Shown here: in pieces, positions 7,305 to 17,364 of the stretch
Layout of the letters: each line of letters starts with the position of its first letter
Numbering within the stretch: the first letter of the stretch is position 1
Assembly (NCBI GenBank): GCA_019119595.1
Contig: DWWS01000046.1
Location: 1-64,000 of the forward strand
Direction: 5' to 3'
From: Candidatus Eisenbergiella merdavium
GTDB lineage: Bacteria > Bacillota > Clostridia > Lachnospirales > Lachnospiraceae
Length of the DNA: 64,000 bases
Notes under the pieces: model-generated
The model's input: only the letters and a program-made list of their open reading frames with translations
Told to the model about the DNA's origin: nothing
The model's database searches: none
Program-made: the position numbers and the translations under genes

Positions 7305-8663
7305 ATGAAGATCATAATCGCAGGCTGCGGGAAGGTGGGCTATGTCCTGGCCGAGCAGCTCAATGAAGAGGGACATGAAATCACGATCATCGATACGAAT
7401 GAGGAAAAGGTAAACATGGTCGGCAATCTTCTGGATGTGATGTGCATTCAGGGAAACGCCACCAGCTATCATGTGCAGGAGGAGGCCGGCGTAAAGGAGG
7501 CCGATCTGCTGATCGCGGTGACCAATAAGGATGAGGTAAATCTTTTGTGCTGCCTGATCGCCAGAAAGGCGGGACATTGCCAGACCATTGCCAGGGTGCG
7601 GGATCCCGGCTATTATGCTGAGATCGGTTTCATTAAAGAGGAGCTTGGCCTGTCCATGGCGATCAACCCGGAGCTGGCGGCTGCCGCGGATATCGCAAGG
7701 CTGATCCAGATTCCCTCTGCCATGGAGGTGGATACCTTCGCAAAGGGAAAGGTGGATCTGGTGCGTTTCCGGATCCCGAAATATTCCTCCTGGGGCGGAA
7801 AGAGGATCTTTGAGGCAAGCAGGAAGGTGGGAGGCAATCTGCTGATCTGCGTGATCGAGAGGGAAGACCATCAGGTGCTGATCCCGGACGGAAACGTGGT
7901 GCTGCACGAGGGGGACTATATCTCCGTGATCGTGCCGCCTGACCGGATGAAGGCCCTGTTTTCCAGCATCGGGATCGAAAGCAGGATGATCCATGACGTG
8001 ATCATAGCGGGCGGCGGCAAGCTTGCCTATTATCTGGCGAAAAAGCTTCTGCAGTCCAGGATCCAGGTGCGCATCATCGAGAATGATCGCGCCAGATGCG
8101 ACGAGCTGAGCGAGCTCCTTCCAAAGGCCATGATCATCTACGGAGACGCAACGGATACGGATCTTTTGAGAGAGGAGGGACTGGAGAGCGCGGACGCCTT
8201 CGTCTCCCTCACCGGCCTGGATGAGGAAAACATCATGCTTTCCTGTTATGCCGGGCGGGTATCGAAGGCCAAGATCATCACCAAGATCACCAAGATCAGC
8301 TACGGCGGCATCATCGACAGCTTTGATGTGGGAAGCATCGTCAGCCCCAGGCATCTGACGACGGAGCTGATCAGCCAGTATGTGCGCTGCATGCAGAATT
8401 CCATGGGAAGCGCGGTGGAGGCTGTTTACCGGATGGTGGACAATAAGGTGGAGGCTCTGGAATTCTCCGTGAAGAAGGGGGCGAAGGTTCTGGATACTCC
8501 TCTTGCGGAAATGAAACTGAAGGATAACCTGCTTCTGTGCAGTATCGTGCGGAAGGGAAGGATCATCCTTCCCTCCGGTCAGGACAGGATTCAGGCCGGT
8601 GACACGGTGATCGTCGTCACCACCCACAAGGGGCTGGATGAGATCGAGGATATCCTCGCCTGA
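7305..8663 (+). CDS. trkA: Trk potassium uptake regulatory protein TrkA
   Basis: 452 residues with two copies of the RCK nucleotide-binding unit. The first begins MKIIIAGCGKVGYVLAEQL, with the acidic end of the second strand at IIDTNEEK. The second begins near residue 228 with DVIIAGGGKLAYYLAKKL and IIENDRARCDELSE. Each Rossmann domain is followed by an RCK_C domain. TrkA forms the cytoplasmic gating ring of the TrkH channel and responds to NAD(H) or ATP/ADP. The length matches double-RCK TrkA. trkH follows after 70 bases. Confidence 0.95.
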   Translation: MKIIIAGCGKVGYVLAEQLNEEGHEITIIDTNEEKVNMVGNLLDVMCIQGNATSYHVQEEAGVKEADLLIAVTNKDEVNLLCCLIARKAGHCQTIARVRDPGYYAEIGFIKEELGLSMAINPELAAAADIARLIQIPSAMEVDTFAKGKVDLVRFRIPKYSSWGGKRIFEASRKVGGNLLICVIEREDHQVLIPDGNVVLHEGDYISVIVPPDRMKALFSSIGIESRMIHDVIIAGGGKLAYYLAKKLLQSRIQVRIIENDRARCDELSELLPKAMIIYGDATDTDLLREEGLESADAFVSLTGLDEENIMLSCYAGRVSKAKIITKITKISYGGIIDSFDVGSIVSPRHLTTELISQYVRCMQNSMGSAVEAVYRMVDNKVEALEFSVKKGAKVLDTPLAEMKLKDNLLLCSIVRKGRIILPSGQDRIQAGDTVIVVTTHKGLDEIEDILA

Positions 8664-8733
8664 GAAAAGGGCATGCGGGATTGAGAAAAATGGTTTTATT
8701 TTGAGAAAAATGTTCTGAATCGAGGAAAGCATC

Positions 8734-10170
8734 ATGAATTACAGAAGCATTACATATATTCTCGGATGGATCATGCGGGTGGAGGGGGCCTTCCTGTTTC
8801 TGCCCGTGATCGTTGCCCTGATCTACGGCGAGGAGGTCTGGACGGTCTACTTGGCCAGCGCCGTGCTGACGCTTGCTGCCGGTACTCTGCTTTCCCGGAA
8901 GCGCGGGGAGAATTTTCAGCTTTATGCCAGGGAGGGCTATGTGGCCGTGGCGCTTGGCTGGATCTTTATGAGTCTGATCGGTGCGGTTCCCCTTTGGCTC
9001 ACAGGGGATATTCCCCGCTTTGTGGACGCGCTGTTTGAGATCATTTCCGGATTTACGACGACAGGATCGAGCATCCTTTCGGATGTGGAGGCCCTTTCCA
9101 GGGGAGGCATGTTCTGGCGCTGCTTTTCCCACTGGATCGGCGGAATGGGCGTATTGGTATTTCTCCTGCAGATCATCCCTCTTTCCAGCGGCCAGACCAT
9201 GTATCTGATGCGGGCGGAAAGCCCAGGTCCTTCCGTGAGCAAGCTGGTCCCCAAGGTGCGGAAGACCGCCTTTGTGCTGTATGGGATCTATATCGGGATG
9301 ACGGTGCTGGAGATTCTGTTCCTCCTTCTTGGAAGGATGCCGCTGTATGATACGCTCTGCATCACCTTCGGCACCGCCGGAACGGGCGGCTTCGCCGTCT
9401 ATTCGGACAGCATGGCGGGCTACGGGCCGTATCTGCAGATCGTGGTCACCGTGTTTATGTTCCTGTTCGGAGTGAATTTCAGCTTTTATTACCTGCTTCT
9501 GACAAAGCGGGTGAAGGAGGCCTTTCAGATCGAGGAGGTAAGGGCCTATTTTGCCCTTTTTGCGGCTTCTTCCGTTCTGATCGCCCTGAACCTGCTGCCT
9601 CAGCTTGGAAATCTGGCGGACAGCCTCAGGCACGCTGCCTTTCAGGTTTCCTCCATCATGACCACCACAGGCTTTGCCACCGTGGACTTTGACAAATGGC
9701 CGGAATTTTCCCGGATGCTCCTGGTTCTGCTGATGTTTGTCGGAGCCTGCGCGGGCAGTACGGGAGGCGGCATCAAGGTTTCCAGGGTGCTGATGTACAC
9801 AAAGACCATCAAGAAGGAGCTGGCCTTTCTGGTCCATCCCAGGAGCGTGAAGGTGATCCTGATGGACGGAAAGAAGATGGAGCACACGGTGGTGCGGGCG
9901 GCAAATATCTTCCTCATCACCTATCTGGGCATTCTTGCGGTTTCCGTCCTTCTGGTGAGCCTGGACGGAAAAGACTTCACCACGACGGTAACGGCTGTGA
10001 TCACGGCGCTCAACAACGTTGGGCCTGGCCTGTCCCTGGTGGGGCCCATGGGAAATTTCGGATTTTTTTCCGATTTTTCCAAAATTGTGCTGATGTTCGA
10101 TATGCTGGCGGGGAGGCTTGAGATTTTCCCGCTCCTGCTTTTGTTCGTGCCCTATACCTGGAAAAAATGA
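8734..10170 (+). CDS. trkH: Trk/Ktr-type potassium channel subunit TrkH
   Basis: 478 residues, highly hydrophobic, with the four pore-loop repeats of the SKT superfamily. The selectivity-filter segments are [28 protein letters not shown] and [11 protein letters not shown]. It forms the membrane pore that takes up potassium and is gated by the TrkA ring encoded just upstream. GAGGAAAGCATC precedes the start. The stop is immediately followed by the pyrH promoter, so this is the end of its unit. Confidence 0.95.
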   Translation: MNYRSITYILGWIMRVEGAFLFLPVIVALIYGEEVWTVYLASAVLTLAAGTLLSRKRGENFQLYAREGYVAVALGWIFMSLIGAVPLWLTGDIPRFVDALFEIISGFTTTGSSILSDVEALSRGGMFWRCFSHWIGGMGVLVFLLQIIPLSSGQTMYLMRAESPGPSVSKLVPKVRKTAFVLYGIYIGMTVLEILFLLLGRMPLYDTLCITFGTAGTGGFAVYSDSMAGYGPYLQIVVTVFMFLFGVNFSFYYLLLTKRVKEAFQIEEVRAYFALFAASSVLIALNLLPQLGNLADSLRHAAFQVSSIMTTTGFATVDFDKWPEFSRMLLVLLMFVGACAGSTGGGIKVSRVLMYTKTIKKELAFLVHPRSVKVILMDGKKMEHTVVRAANIFLITYLGILAVSVLLVSLDGKDFTTTVTAVITALNNVGPGLSLVGPMGNFGFFSDFSKIVLMFDMLAGRLEIFPLLLLFVPYTWKK

Positions 10171-10200
10171 TTGCGCACCCGCCGGGTGGGATGCTATAAT
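10171..10200 (+). promoter_or_regulatory. Promoter of the pyrH-frr-uppS operon
   Basis: TTGCGC at 10171-10176 and TATAAT at 10195-10200 with an 18-base spacer, starting at the base after the trkH stop. The spacer contains the short palindrome CACCCGCCGGGTG, which might be a protein site. Confidence 0.6.
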
Positions 10201-10262
10201 TTTCCCAGACAGGACCGGCAGGAAGAACACCGGTTGAAACAGGAAAAGGAATGGAGGATGTT

Positions 10263-10958
10263 ATGCGCAGAATTTTGCTGAAGCTGAGCGGAGAAGCTCT
10301 TGCAGGGGATAAAAAGCACGGGTTCGACGAGGATACGGTGAAAAAGGTCGCCGCCCAGATCGCGCAGGTCGTAAAGAGCGGCGTACAGGTCGGCGTGGTG
10401 ATCGGCGGCGGCAACTTCTGGAGGGGAAGGACCAGCGAGAACATGGACCGCACGAAGGCGGATCAGATCGGCATGCTGGCGACCGTCATGAACAGTATCT
10501 ATGTTTCCGAGATGTGCCGGGCTGAGGGCCTTTCGACCGCCGTTTTCACGCCCTTTGCATGCAGCTCCTTCACGAAGCTGTTTTCCAGGGACGAGGCGGT
10601 TTCCTGCATGGAAGCGGGAGGAGTCGCCTTCTTTGCGGGAGGAACCGGACATCCCTATTTTTCCACGGATACGGGCGTGCTCCTCAGAGCCATCGAGGTG
10701 GAGGCGGACGTGATCCTGCTCGCCAAGTCCATCGACGGCGTATATGACGACGATCCGGCGAAGAACCCGGCCGCGAAGAAGTACGATGAGGTTTCCATCG
10801 ACGAGGTGATCGAGAAAAATCTGCAGGTGGTGGATATGACGGCGTCCATCCTGGCGAGGGACAACCGTATGCCCATGTGGGTGTTCGGCCTGAATGAGGA
10901 AAACAGCATCGTCAACACGATGAACGGCAGCTTCCACGGGACGAAGGTCACCGTCTGA
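10263..10958 (+). CDS. pyrH: UMP kinase
   Basis: 231 residues beginning MRRILLKLSGEALAG, the amino-acid-kinase N-terminal signature. GGGNFWRGR and DQIGMLATVMNS follow, then TDTGVLLRAIEVEADVILLAKSIDGVYDDDP, which forms the nucleotide site. It phosphorylates UMP to UDP with ATP as a hexamer in the cytoplasm. The ATG at 10263 is preferred because GGAGG at 10253-10257 sits five bases before it; the ATG at 10251 overlaps that site. frr follows, the conserved bacterial order. Confidence 0.95.
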   Translation: MRRILLKLSGEALAGDKKHGFDEDTVKKVAAQIAQVVKSGVQVGVVIGGGNFWRGRTSENMDRTKADQIGMLATVMNSIYVSEMCRAEGLSTAVFTPFACSSFTKLFSRDEAVSCMEAGGVAFFAGGTGHPYFSTDTGVLLRAIEVEADVILLAKSIDGVYDDDPAKNPAAKKYDEVSIDEVIEKNLQVVDMTASILARDNRMPMWVFGLNEENSIVNTMNGSFHGTKVTV

Positions 10959-11039
10959 GCCTGAAAAGAGCAGGCAGGGCAGCCGGACGGACTGCCCCAA
11001 AACAGGCCGCTTTCGCGGCAGAATGAGAGGATTGAAAGG

Positions 11040-11591
11040 ATGAACGAGAGATTACAGCAGTTTGACAGCAAGATGAAGAAGACCTGCGACCATCTGGAGG
11101 CGGAATTCGCAACGATCCGGGCCGGCCGCGCCAATCCCCATGTTCTTGATAAGATCAGGGTGAATTATTATGGTTCGCCCACCCCCATCCAGCAGGTGGG
11201 AAATATCACGGTTCCCGAACCCAGAATGATCCAGATCGCTCCCTGGGAGAAGTCTCTGATCAAGGAGATCGAGAAGGCGATCATGGCCTCCGATGTGGGA
11301 ATCACTCCCTCCAACGACGGAAATGTGATCCGCCTGGTATTCCCCGAGGTGACTGAGGAGCGCAGAAAGACCCTCGTGAAGGACGTGAAGAAGAAGGGTG
11401 AGGAAAGCAAGGTTGCCGTGCGCAACATCCGCAGGGACGGAAACGACGCCTTCAAGAAGCTTCAGAAGGAGGACGTTTCCGAGGACGAGATCAAGGAGCT
11501 GGAGAGCGAGCTTCAGAAGCTGACCGATAAGTACATCAAGGAAGTGGATAAGCTGGTGGAGGAGAAGTCCAAAGAAATCATGACCGTGTAG
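11040..11591 (+). CDS. frr: Ribosome recycling factor
   Basis: 183 residues, the full family length. It has the [15 protein letters not shown] motif at the start of helix 1 and the C-terminal three-helix bundle including [21 protein letters not shown]. It splits post-termination ribosomes together with EF-G. TTGAAAGG precedes the ATG. It sits 81 bases after pyrH; the gap includes a GGGCAG/CTGCCC inverted repeat without a T-run, so read-through is expected. Confidence 0.97.
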   Translation: MNERLQQFDSKMKKTCDHLEAEFATIRAGRANPHVLDKIRVNYYGSPTPIQQVGNITVPEPRMIQIAPWEKSLIKEIEKAIMASDVGITPSNDGNVIRLVFPEVTEERRKTLVKDVKKKGEESKVAVRNIRRDGNDAFKKLQKEDVSEDEIKELESELQKLTDKYIKEVDKLVEEKSKEIMTV

Positions 11592-11680
11592 GAATCTCCG
11601 GGCGGCTTCGTCTGAGCAATATGAGGGGCAGGCAGGGCGCTTGTCCCTTTTTGCGCCTGCAGAGCGCGGGAAAACGCCTG

Positions 11681-11742
11681 AAAAGCGGCTGCCTGCGGAC
11701 TTGCTCAAAAACAGGAAAGGCGGCTGCCTGCGGTCTGCAGGA
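11681..11742 (+). repeat. Short direct repeat in the frr-uppS gap
   Basis: The 14-base sequence GCGGCTGCCTGCGG occurs twice in the 189-base gap, near 11682 and 11721, separated by an A-rich stretch. No function is apparent; it may form alternative pairings in the leader of uppS. Confidence 0.4.
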
Positions 11743-11780
11743 CAGGAAGGCCGGGAGAGAGACCGGCATGGAGGATGATG

Positions 11781-12497
11781 ATGGCGGAAAGAAAAATACC
11801 AGAGCATGTGGCGATCATTCTGGACGGAAACGGAAGATGGGCGAAGGCAAAGGGAATGCCGAGAAATTATGGTCACGTCCAGGGGGCGAAGCGGGTGGAG
11901 GAGATCTGCGAGGAGGCCTACCGGATGGGGATCCGGTACCTGACGGTATATGCCTTTTCTACGGAGAACTGGAACCGTCCCAGCGACGAGGTGGACGCGC
12001 TGATGGGACTTCTTCGCAATTATATGAAAACCTGCCTGAAAACAGCGTCCAGAAACAACATGTGCGTCCGGGTGCTGGGGGACAAGACCAGGCTGGATGA
12101 GGACATCCGGAAGCGGATCGAGGAGCTGGAAAAATCCACCAGAGCCAACAGCGGTCTGCATTTTCAGATCGCGCTGAATTATGGAGGCAGGGACGAGCTC
12201 TGCAGAGCGGCCCGCAGCCTGGCAGAGCGGGTGCAGGAGGGGACTCTCCGGCCGGATGAAATTGACGAGGAGCTGCTTGGAAACGCACTGGATACGGCGG
12301 GCCTGCCGGATCCGGACCTTCTGATCCGTACCTGCGGAGAGCAGCGCATTTCCAATTTCCTGCTGTGGCAGCTTGCGTATACGGAGTTCTATTTCACACA
12401 GGTGGCCTGGCCGGATTTCACCAAGGAAGAATTGGAAAAGGCCGTGGAGGCATATAATCATAGAGACAGACGGTACGGGCTGGTAAAGGACGAATAG
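11781..12497 (+). CDS. uppS: Undecaprenyl diphosphate synthase
   Basis: 238 residues. The cis-prenyltransferase signature HVAIILDGNGRWAKAKG includes the catalytic Asp, followed by GHVQGAKRVEEIC, YAFSTENWNRP and, at the C-terminus, DLLIRTCGEQRISNFLLWQLAYTEFYF. It extends farnesyl diphosphate with isopentenyl diphosphate to the C55 lipid carrier for wall synthesis. Three ATG codons occur in a row (11775, 11778, 11781); GGAGG at 11770-11774 gives ideal spacing only to the third. cdsA and dxr follow, supplying membrane lipid and isoprenoid precursors. Confidence 0.96.
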   Translation: MAERKIPEHVAIILDGNGRWAKAKGMPRNYGHVQGAKRVEEICEEAYRMGIRYLTVYAFSTENWNRPSDEVDALMGLLRNYMKTCLKTASRNNMCVRVLGDKTRLDEDIRKRIEELEKSTRANSGLHFQIALNYGGRDELCRAARSLAERVQEGTLRPDEIDEELLGNALDTAGLPDPDLLIRTCGEQRISNFLLWQLAYTEFYFTQVAWPDFTKEELEKAVEAYNHRDRRYGLVKDE

Positions 12498-12567
12498 GCG
12501 GCTGTTCGTTCTGCGGCATCCGGTTTACTGCGGATGTAGATTAAAAAAACGTACGAGGAGGAAGGAT

Positions 12568-13479
12568 ATGTTCTGGATAAGACTGAGAAGCAGCGTAATA
12601 CTGGTGATCGCCGCGCTTTTCCTGCTGCTGATGGGAGGATGGGTGCTCGCTGCCGGGCTGTTCGTCCTGTCTCTGGTCGCGTTCTGGGAGCTGATGCGCG
12701 CCGCGTCCGCGGGCGGGCAGGAACAGAGCCCGGCGAAGGAGCAGACGGCAGGGAAAGGAAAAGCATCTGAGCAGGGAAAGTCAGTTGAAGGAACGTCCTT
12801 GGGCAGAGGCCGTTTCGGGCCCCTCATGTGGATCGGCTTAATCGGAACCGCCGCCTGGTATGCCGCGCTTCTGCTGGGAGCGCAGCCGGTTTACTGGTTC
12901 GGCGTCTTGGGGCTGGTATTTCTGGGGATGATGGCGGCCTATGTGATCACCTTTCCCGCCCTGCAGGCCGGACAGGTGATGACCGCCTTTTTCAGTTTTT
13001 TTTACGGGCCCGTCCTTTTTTCCTTCATCTGGCTGACCAGGGAGCTTCCGGGCGGCGTCTATATGGTCTGGCTGATCTTCATCAGCTCATGGATCTGCGA
13101 TACCTGCGCATACCTGTCCGGAATGGCGCTCGGAAAGCATAAGCTCACCCCCGTGCTCAGCCCGAAAAAATCCGTGGAAGGGGCGGTCGGAGGCGTCCTG
13201 GGCTCCGCGCTGGTGGGAGTTCTGTTCGGATATTTTCTTCTGAACCGGATTTTCGCAGGACAGAACATGACCTGGATCAGCGCCCTGATCTGCGGCGCCG
13301 GGGCGGTGATCTCTCAGATCGGCGATCTGGCGGCGTCCGGGATCAAGCGAAACCACGGCATCAAGGACTACGGAAAGCTGATCCCCGGCCACGGCGGAGT
13401 GATGGACCGTTTTGACAGCGTGCTTTTCACGGCGCCCATCATTTATTATCTTGCCATTCTTCTGATACGTTTTGAATAG
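12568..13479 (+). CDS. cdsA: Phosphatidate cytidylyltransferase
   Basis: 303 residues, multi-pass membrane protein. The family signature is complete near the C-terminus (SGIKRNHGIKDYGKLIPGHGGVMDR), preceded by GKHKLTPVLSPKKSVEGAVGG. It makes CDP-diacylglycerol from phosphatidic acid and CTP at the membrane. A charged low-complexity insertion (about residues 50-75, rich in Gln, Glu, Lys and Gly) sits in a cytoplasmic loop and makes the protein somewhat longer than usual. GAGGAGGAAGG precedes the start. It feeds pgsA (58569) and cls (47525) in this window. Confidence 0.93.
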   Translation: MFWIRLRSSVILVIAALFLLLMGGWVLAAGLFVLSLVAFWELMRAASAGGQEQSPAKEQTAGKGKASEQGKSVEGTSLGRGRFGPLMWIGLIGTAAWYAALLLGAQPVYWFGVLGLVFLGMMAAYVITFPALQAGQVMTAFFSFFYGPVLFSFIWLTRELPGGVYMVWLIFISSWICDTCAYLSGMALGKHKLTPVLSPKKSVEGAVGGVLGSALVGVLFGYFLLNRIFAGQNMTWISALICGAGAVISQIGDLAASGIKRNHGIKDYGKLIPGHGGVMDRFDSVLFTAPIIYYLAILLIRFE

Positions 13480-13493
13480 AGAGGGAATACTGA

Positions 13494-14639
13494 ATGAAGA
13501 AAATCGCGATCCTGGGCTCCACCGGCTCCATCGGAACCCAGACACTGGAAATTGTGAGGGAGAATCCGGATCTGAAGGTGACCGCTCTTGCGGCGGGAAG
13601 CAATGCGGCCCTGATGGAAAAGCAGATCCGTGAATTTATGCCGCAGACCGCCGTGATGTTCGAGGAAAAGGCCGCAGCGGAGCTGAAAGTCCGGGTGGGG
13701 GATCTTCCCGTCCGTGTGCTGTGCGGCATGGATGGGCTTCTGGAGCTTGCGGCGATGGAGGGCTATGAGGTGCTGGTGACGGCGGTGGTGGGAATGATCG
13801 GAATACGGCCCACCATCGCGGCCATCGAGAGCGGAAAGACCATCGCGCTCGCCAACAAGGAAACGCTGGTGACGGCCGGCCATCTGATCATGCCGCTGGC
13901 AGAGAAGCACGGAGTGCCCATCCTGCCGGTGGACAGCGAGCACAGCGCCATCTTCCAGTCTCTGAACGGAGAAAAGAGGGAGAGGGTGTCCCGCATCCTT
14001 CTGACCGCCTCCGGCGGCCCGTTCCGGGGAAGGAACAGACAGGAGCTTGCTTCCATGACGGTGGAGGACGCGCTGAAGCATCCAAACTGGTCCATGGGAA
14101 AAAAGATCACGGTGGATTCCTCCACCCTGGTGAACAAGGCGCTGGAGGTGATGGAGGCCTGCTGGCTGTTCGGCGTCGGTCTGGATCAGATCCAGGTGGT
14201 GGTTCATCCGCAGAGCATCATCCATTCCGCCGTGGAGTACGTGGACGGCGCGGTGATCGCCCAGCTTGGCCTTCCGGACATGAAGCTACCCATCCAGTAC
14301 GCCCTGTTTTATCCGGACAGACGGCCCATGCAGGGAAAGCGGCTTGAGCTGTGCGATATCGGCACACTTACCTTTGAGAGGCCGGATATGGAAACCTTCC
14401 GCGGGCTTTCCCTTGGAATGCGTGCGGCGCGGGAGGGAGGCAGCATGCCGACCGTATTCAACGCGGCGAACGAAAAGGCGGTGGCCCTGTTCTTAAACCG
14501 CCAGATCGGTTTCCTGTCCATCGCGGAGCTGATCGAAGGCTGCATGGATCATCACCGCAGGATCGAGAACCCGAGCCTGGAGGAGATCCTGCAGGCGGAG
14601 GCCGAGACCTATGAGTATCTGGAAAGTATCAAAGCGTAA
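13494..14639 (+). CDS. dxr: 1-deoxy-D-xylulose 5-phosphate reductoisomerase
   Basis: 381 residues, normal length. The NADPH loop GSTGSIGTQTLEIV opens the protein. ANKETLVTAG and PVDSEHSAIFQ carry the metal and substrate ligands, and SGGPF is part of the flexible catalytic loop. It makes 2-C-methyl-erythritol 4-phosphate, committing carbon to the MEP isoprenoid pathway, which ultimately feeds UppS upstream. It starts 14 bases after cdsA. Confidence 0.97.
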   Translation: MKKIAILGSTGSIGTQTLEIVRENPDLKVTALAAGSNAALMEKQIREFMPQTAVMFEEKAAAELKVRVGDLPVRVLCGMDGLLELAAMEGYEVLVTAVVGMIGIRPTIAAIESGKTIALANKETLVTAGHLIMPLAEKHGVPILPVDSEHSAIFQSLNGEKRERVSRILLTASGGPFRGRNRQELASMTVEDALKHPNWSMGKKITVDSSTLVNKALEVMEACWLFGVGLDQIQVVVHPQSIIHSAVEYVDGAVIAQLGLPDMKLPIQYALFYPDRRPMQGKRLELCDIGTLTFERPDMETFRGLSLGMRAAREGGSMPTVFNAANEKAVALFLNRQIGFLSIAELIEGCMDHHRRIENPSLEEILQAEAETYEYLESIKA

Positions 14640-14693
14640 TAGTCTGGCCGAAGGCCAAACTTTACATCAAAGCATAAAGGAGACTGAGATTCA

Positions 14694-15743
14694 TTGACAA
14701 CCATTATTCTGTTCATCATTGTATTCAGCGTGATCGTCGTCGCCCATGAGCTGGGGCATTTTCTTCTGGCAAAGGCGAACGGCATCACCGTGGTGGAGTT
14801 TTCCGTCGGCATGGGGCCGAAGCTGCTTCACTTCAGCAAGGGGGGAACCGAATATTCGCTGCGCCTGCTTCCCATAGGCGGCGCATGTATGTTTGAGGGG
14901 GAAAACGGACTGGAGGAGGAGGGAACGCTTTCTGAAGGCGCTTTTCCCAGAGCGAAGGTCTGGGCCAGGATATCCACGGTGTTCGCCGGCCCGCTCTTCA
15001 ATTTCCTGCTGGCTTTTGTGTGCGCCATGCTGGTGGTAGCCTATGCGGGGAGCGACAGGCCGGTGATCCAGGATGTGATGGAGGGCTATCCCGCGCAGGA
15101 GGCCGGCATTCAGAGCGGAGACGTGATCACAGGACTGAACGGGGAGAGAATCTATCTTGCCAGAGAAATCTCCCTTTATACCATGGCAAACCCCGGAAAA
15201 ACCGTGACGGTGGAATATATGCGCGACGGTCAGAAGCAGACGGCCACGCTGGTTCCGCAGTATGATGAAACGGAAGGAAGGTACCTGCTTGGCTTCCAGG
15301 GCTATTCGGAATATGTGGACTGCCGCAACGCCGGAGTTTTCAAATATGCCTATTATGAGGCGCGCTATGTCCTGAAAATGACGGTGAAGAGCATCGGCAT
15401 GCTGCTGACCGGAAAGGCGGGAGTGGACGATGTTTCCGGACCGGTGGGAATGGCTCAGATCATCGGTGAGGTTCAGCAGGAGGCGGCGCCCTACGGCCCT
15501 CTTGCGGTCGCCATCAATATGGTCAATATCGCCATGCTCTTAAGCGTCAACCTGGGAGTGATCAACCTGCTCCCCCTTCCTGCGCTGGACGGCGGGCGGC
15601 TGGTGTTCCTTCTTGTGGAGGCCGTGCGCGGAAAGCCGGTGCCCCCGGATAAGGAAGGCATGGTGCACTTTGCGGGCTTTGTGCTTTTGATGGTGCTGAT
15701 GGTGTTTGTGATGTTCAATGATATCTCCCGGCTGCTTGGGTAG
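14694..15743 (+). CDS. rseP: RseP-type intramembrane site-2 zinc metalloprotease
   Basis: 349 residues. The zinc motif HELGH lies in the first membrane helix, a single PDZ domain (GYPAQEAGIQSGDVITGLNGERIY) occupies the middle, and LLPLPALDGGRLVF is the second metal-binding site. It cuts transmembrane anchors such as anti-sigma factors. The start is a TTG at 14694 with AAAGGAGA upstream; no ATG fits in frame before the HELGH helix. In many Clostridia ispG follows this gene; here a DUF3048 gene does. Confidence 0.92.
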   Translation: MTTIILFIIVFSVIVVAHELGHFLLAKANGITVVEFSVGMGPKLLHFSKGGTEYSLRLLPIGGACMFEGENGLEEEGTLSEGAFPRAKVWARISTVFAGPLFNFLLAFVCAMLVVAYAGSDRPVIQDVMEGYPAQEAGIQSGDVITGLNGERIYLAREISLYTMANPGKTVTVEYMRDGQKQTATLVPQYDETEGRYLLGFQGYSEYVDCRNAGVFKYAYYEARYVLKMTVKSIGMLLTGKAGVDDVSGPVGMAQIIGEVQQEAAPYGPLAVAINMVNIAMLLSVNLGVINLLPLPALDGGRLVFLLVEAVRGKPVPPDKEGMVHFAGFVLLMVLMVFVMFNDISRLLG

Positions 15744-15821
15744 CATGAAGCATATGAATCAGAGCCGGATTTGAGATCCGGCGCGTTCCACAGCGCTTGA
15801 GCGCTACGGATTGGAGGACAA

Positions 15822-16937
15822 ATGAAAAAGAGAGAGTGGAACAGGACATTTCAGGAAAACAGATCGGAAAATCTGCAAAAAAATGGATGCCGGACGTTCA
15901 GGCGGCTTCTGGCGGGCTTCTGCGCCGCCCTTCTTCTGGCGGCGGCTCCGGCTGCGGGCGCGCAGGCGGAGGAGCTTCCTGCCGGCTATGTGAGAAGCAT
16001 CTATACCAACGAACCGGTAACGGCGGCGCAGGCGGGACAGCGTCCCATCGCTGTGATGATGCCTACGGATAAGGCGGCTCAGCCCTCCTACGGAATCGGG
16101 CATGCAAAGGTGCTTTATGAGATCATGGAGGAGGGAGAGATTTCCAGGCAGCTTGCCGTCATCGACGACTGGCAGGGGCTGTCCCGCATCGGAAACATCC
16201 GGAGCTGCCGGGCCTACTACCTTCCCATCGCGACGGAATGGGATCCCATCCTCATTCATTTCGGGGGCGTGTGGTACATGCGCGACCGGATCAGCCTGCC
16301 GGATATCGAGAATCTGTCCGGTACATACGAGTACGGGACGGGAGGAAGCGCGCCGGGGGCGAACAAGTTTTTCAGAAGCTCTGACAGAAAAGCGCCGCAT
16401 AACGCCTATATCAGCGCGTCGGGCATCACAGAAGCGGCCTCCCAGCTCGGCTATTCCCTGACCATCCGGCCCGGCTATTACAGCGCGAAGCATTTCAGCT
16501 TCGCGGAAGGGGTGAACACGCTGGACCAGTACGGCGCAGGCGCCTTTACCGCGAATGCGATCAGTCTTTCGGACATTTTCCCGTATACGAAGACGGGCTT
16601 TACCTATAATCCGGCTACCGGGCTTTACGATAAGACTATTCATGGCTCGGCCCATAAGGACGCGGACGGAACGCAGCTTTCCTTTGCGAACGTGATCATC
16701 CAGAATACGGCGTGGACGACCCTGGACGCCAAGGGATATCTGGCCTTTGCCAACTATGACACCACCCAGGACGGCTGGTATTTCACCAAAGGAAAATGCA
16801 TCCACATCACCTGGCAGAAGACGGCAGATTACAGCCCCACCCGGTATTTTGACGATGCGGGCAATGAGATCCAGCTGAACCAGGGAAAGACCTATATTGC
16901 GGTCGCACAGGCCGGAAGACAGCCGGCGTTTTCTTAA
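15822..16937 (+). CDS. DUF3048-domain secreted protein (YerB-like)
   Basis: 371 residues. A signal peptide with a long charged N-region ends near AAPAAGAQA (about residues 40-50). The rest is the two-part DUF3048 fold: RPIAVMMPTDKAAQPSYGIGHAKVLYEIMEEGEISRQLAV, the SRIGNIRSCRAYY segment, and a C-terminal region including GKCIHITWQK and LNQGKTYIAV. The family is outside the membrane in Firmicutes and lacks an assigned reaction. GATTGGAGG precedes the start. Two small hairpins (15764-15782 and about 15794-15808) separate it from rseP without a T-run. Confidence 0.85.
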   Translation: MKKREWNRTFQENRSENLQKNGCRTFRRLLAGFCAALLLAAAPAAGAQAEELPAGYVRSIYTNEPVTAAQAGQRPIAVMMPTDKAAQPSYGIGHAKVLYEIMEEGEISRQLAVIDDWQGLSRIGNIRSCRAYYLPIATEWDPILIHFGGVWYMRDRISLPDIENLSGTYEYGTGGSAPGANKFFRSSDRKAPHNAYISASGITEAASQLGYSLTIRPGYYSAKHFSFAEGVNTLDQYGAGAFTANAISLSDIFPYTKTGFTYNPATGLYDKTIHGSAHKDADGTQLSFANVIIQNTAWTTLDAKGYLAFANYDTTQDGWYFTKGKCIHITWQKTADYSPTRYFDDAGNEIQLNQGKTYIAVAQAGRQPAFS

Positions 16938-17364
16938 AGCCGATATTTCCTTAAAATCTTTATTTTCTTAAAAATTGCGATTTCTGAAAGATAATTTTCT
17001 TAAAAAAGAGCCTTCGGCGGCGCGTCTGCGCCGCCGGACCCGGCTCTCCTGTGGGAGAGAGATCTCACTTTTCACGATATTTCTTATCTGATTTCAAATT
17101 TCTGATCTTGATCATTTATTCCATTTACTTATTTACTCCATTTACTTTAAATTTGGGGACTTCTTCCGGATCAGCCGCCGCGGAGATGCGCTGCGGTCAT
17201 AACCTTTCATCTGTATTGAATCGGAGGGAAAGGGATTCGGGACGGTTCCGATCCTTTTTATCGTGTATGCTGCTTTGCTCCTGGTTTGTCTGCCTGTGCT
17301 GTATCAGGCAGACCGGAAAACAGATGTTACGAAAGGGGCAAAGCTGAAAGGAAGGGAGGCGTGC
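16938..17364. other. Gene-free gap with A/T repeats and a GC-rich hairpin
   Basis: No convincing gene. It holds three imperfect copies of TTTCTTAAAAA (about 16948-17007) and a strong hairpin at 17008-17046 (GAGCC + GGCGGCGC ... GCGCCGCC + GGCTC). It also holds a tandem TCCATTTACTT repeat near 17119-17147. The hairpin has A residues before it rather than T residues after it, so as a terminator it would work on the minus strand. The kinase promoter presumably lies in the later AT-rich part. Confidence 0.5.

Noticed and set aside
7263..10230. Long minus-strand open frames (490 and 537 codons) opposite trkA and trkH
   Set aside because: They mirror clearly real genes, are His/Arg/Gln-rich without domains, and have no ribosome binding sites; codon bias of the real strand explains them.
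11052..12461. Minus-strand open frame of 469 codons opposite frr and uppS
   Set aside because: Shadow of two certain genes; it spans both and their gap.
17051..17347. 98-residue open frame upstream of the kinase
   Set aside because: No recognisable domain, covers an AT-rich promoter-like stretch.
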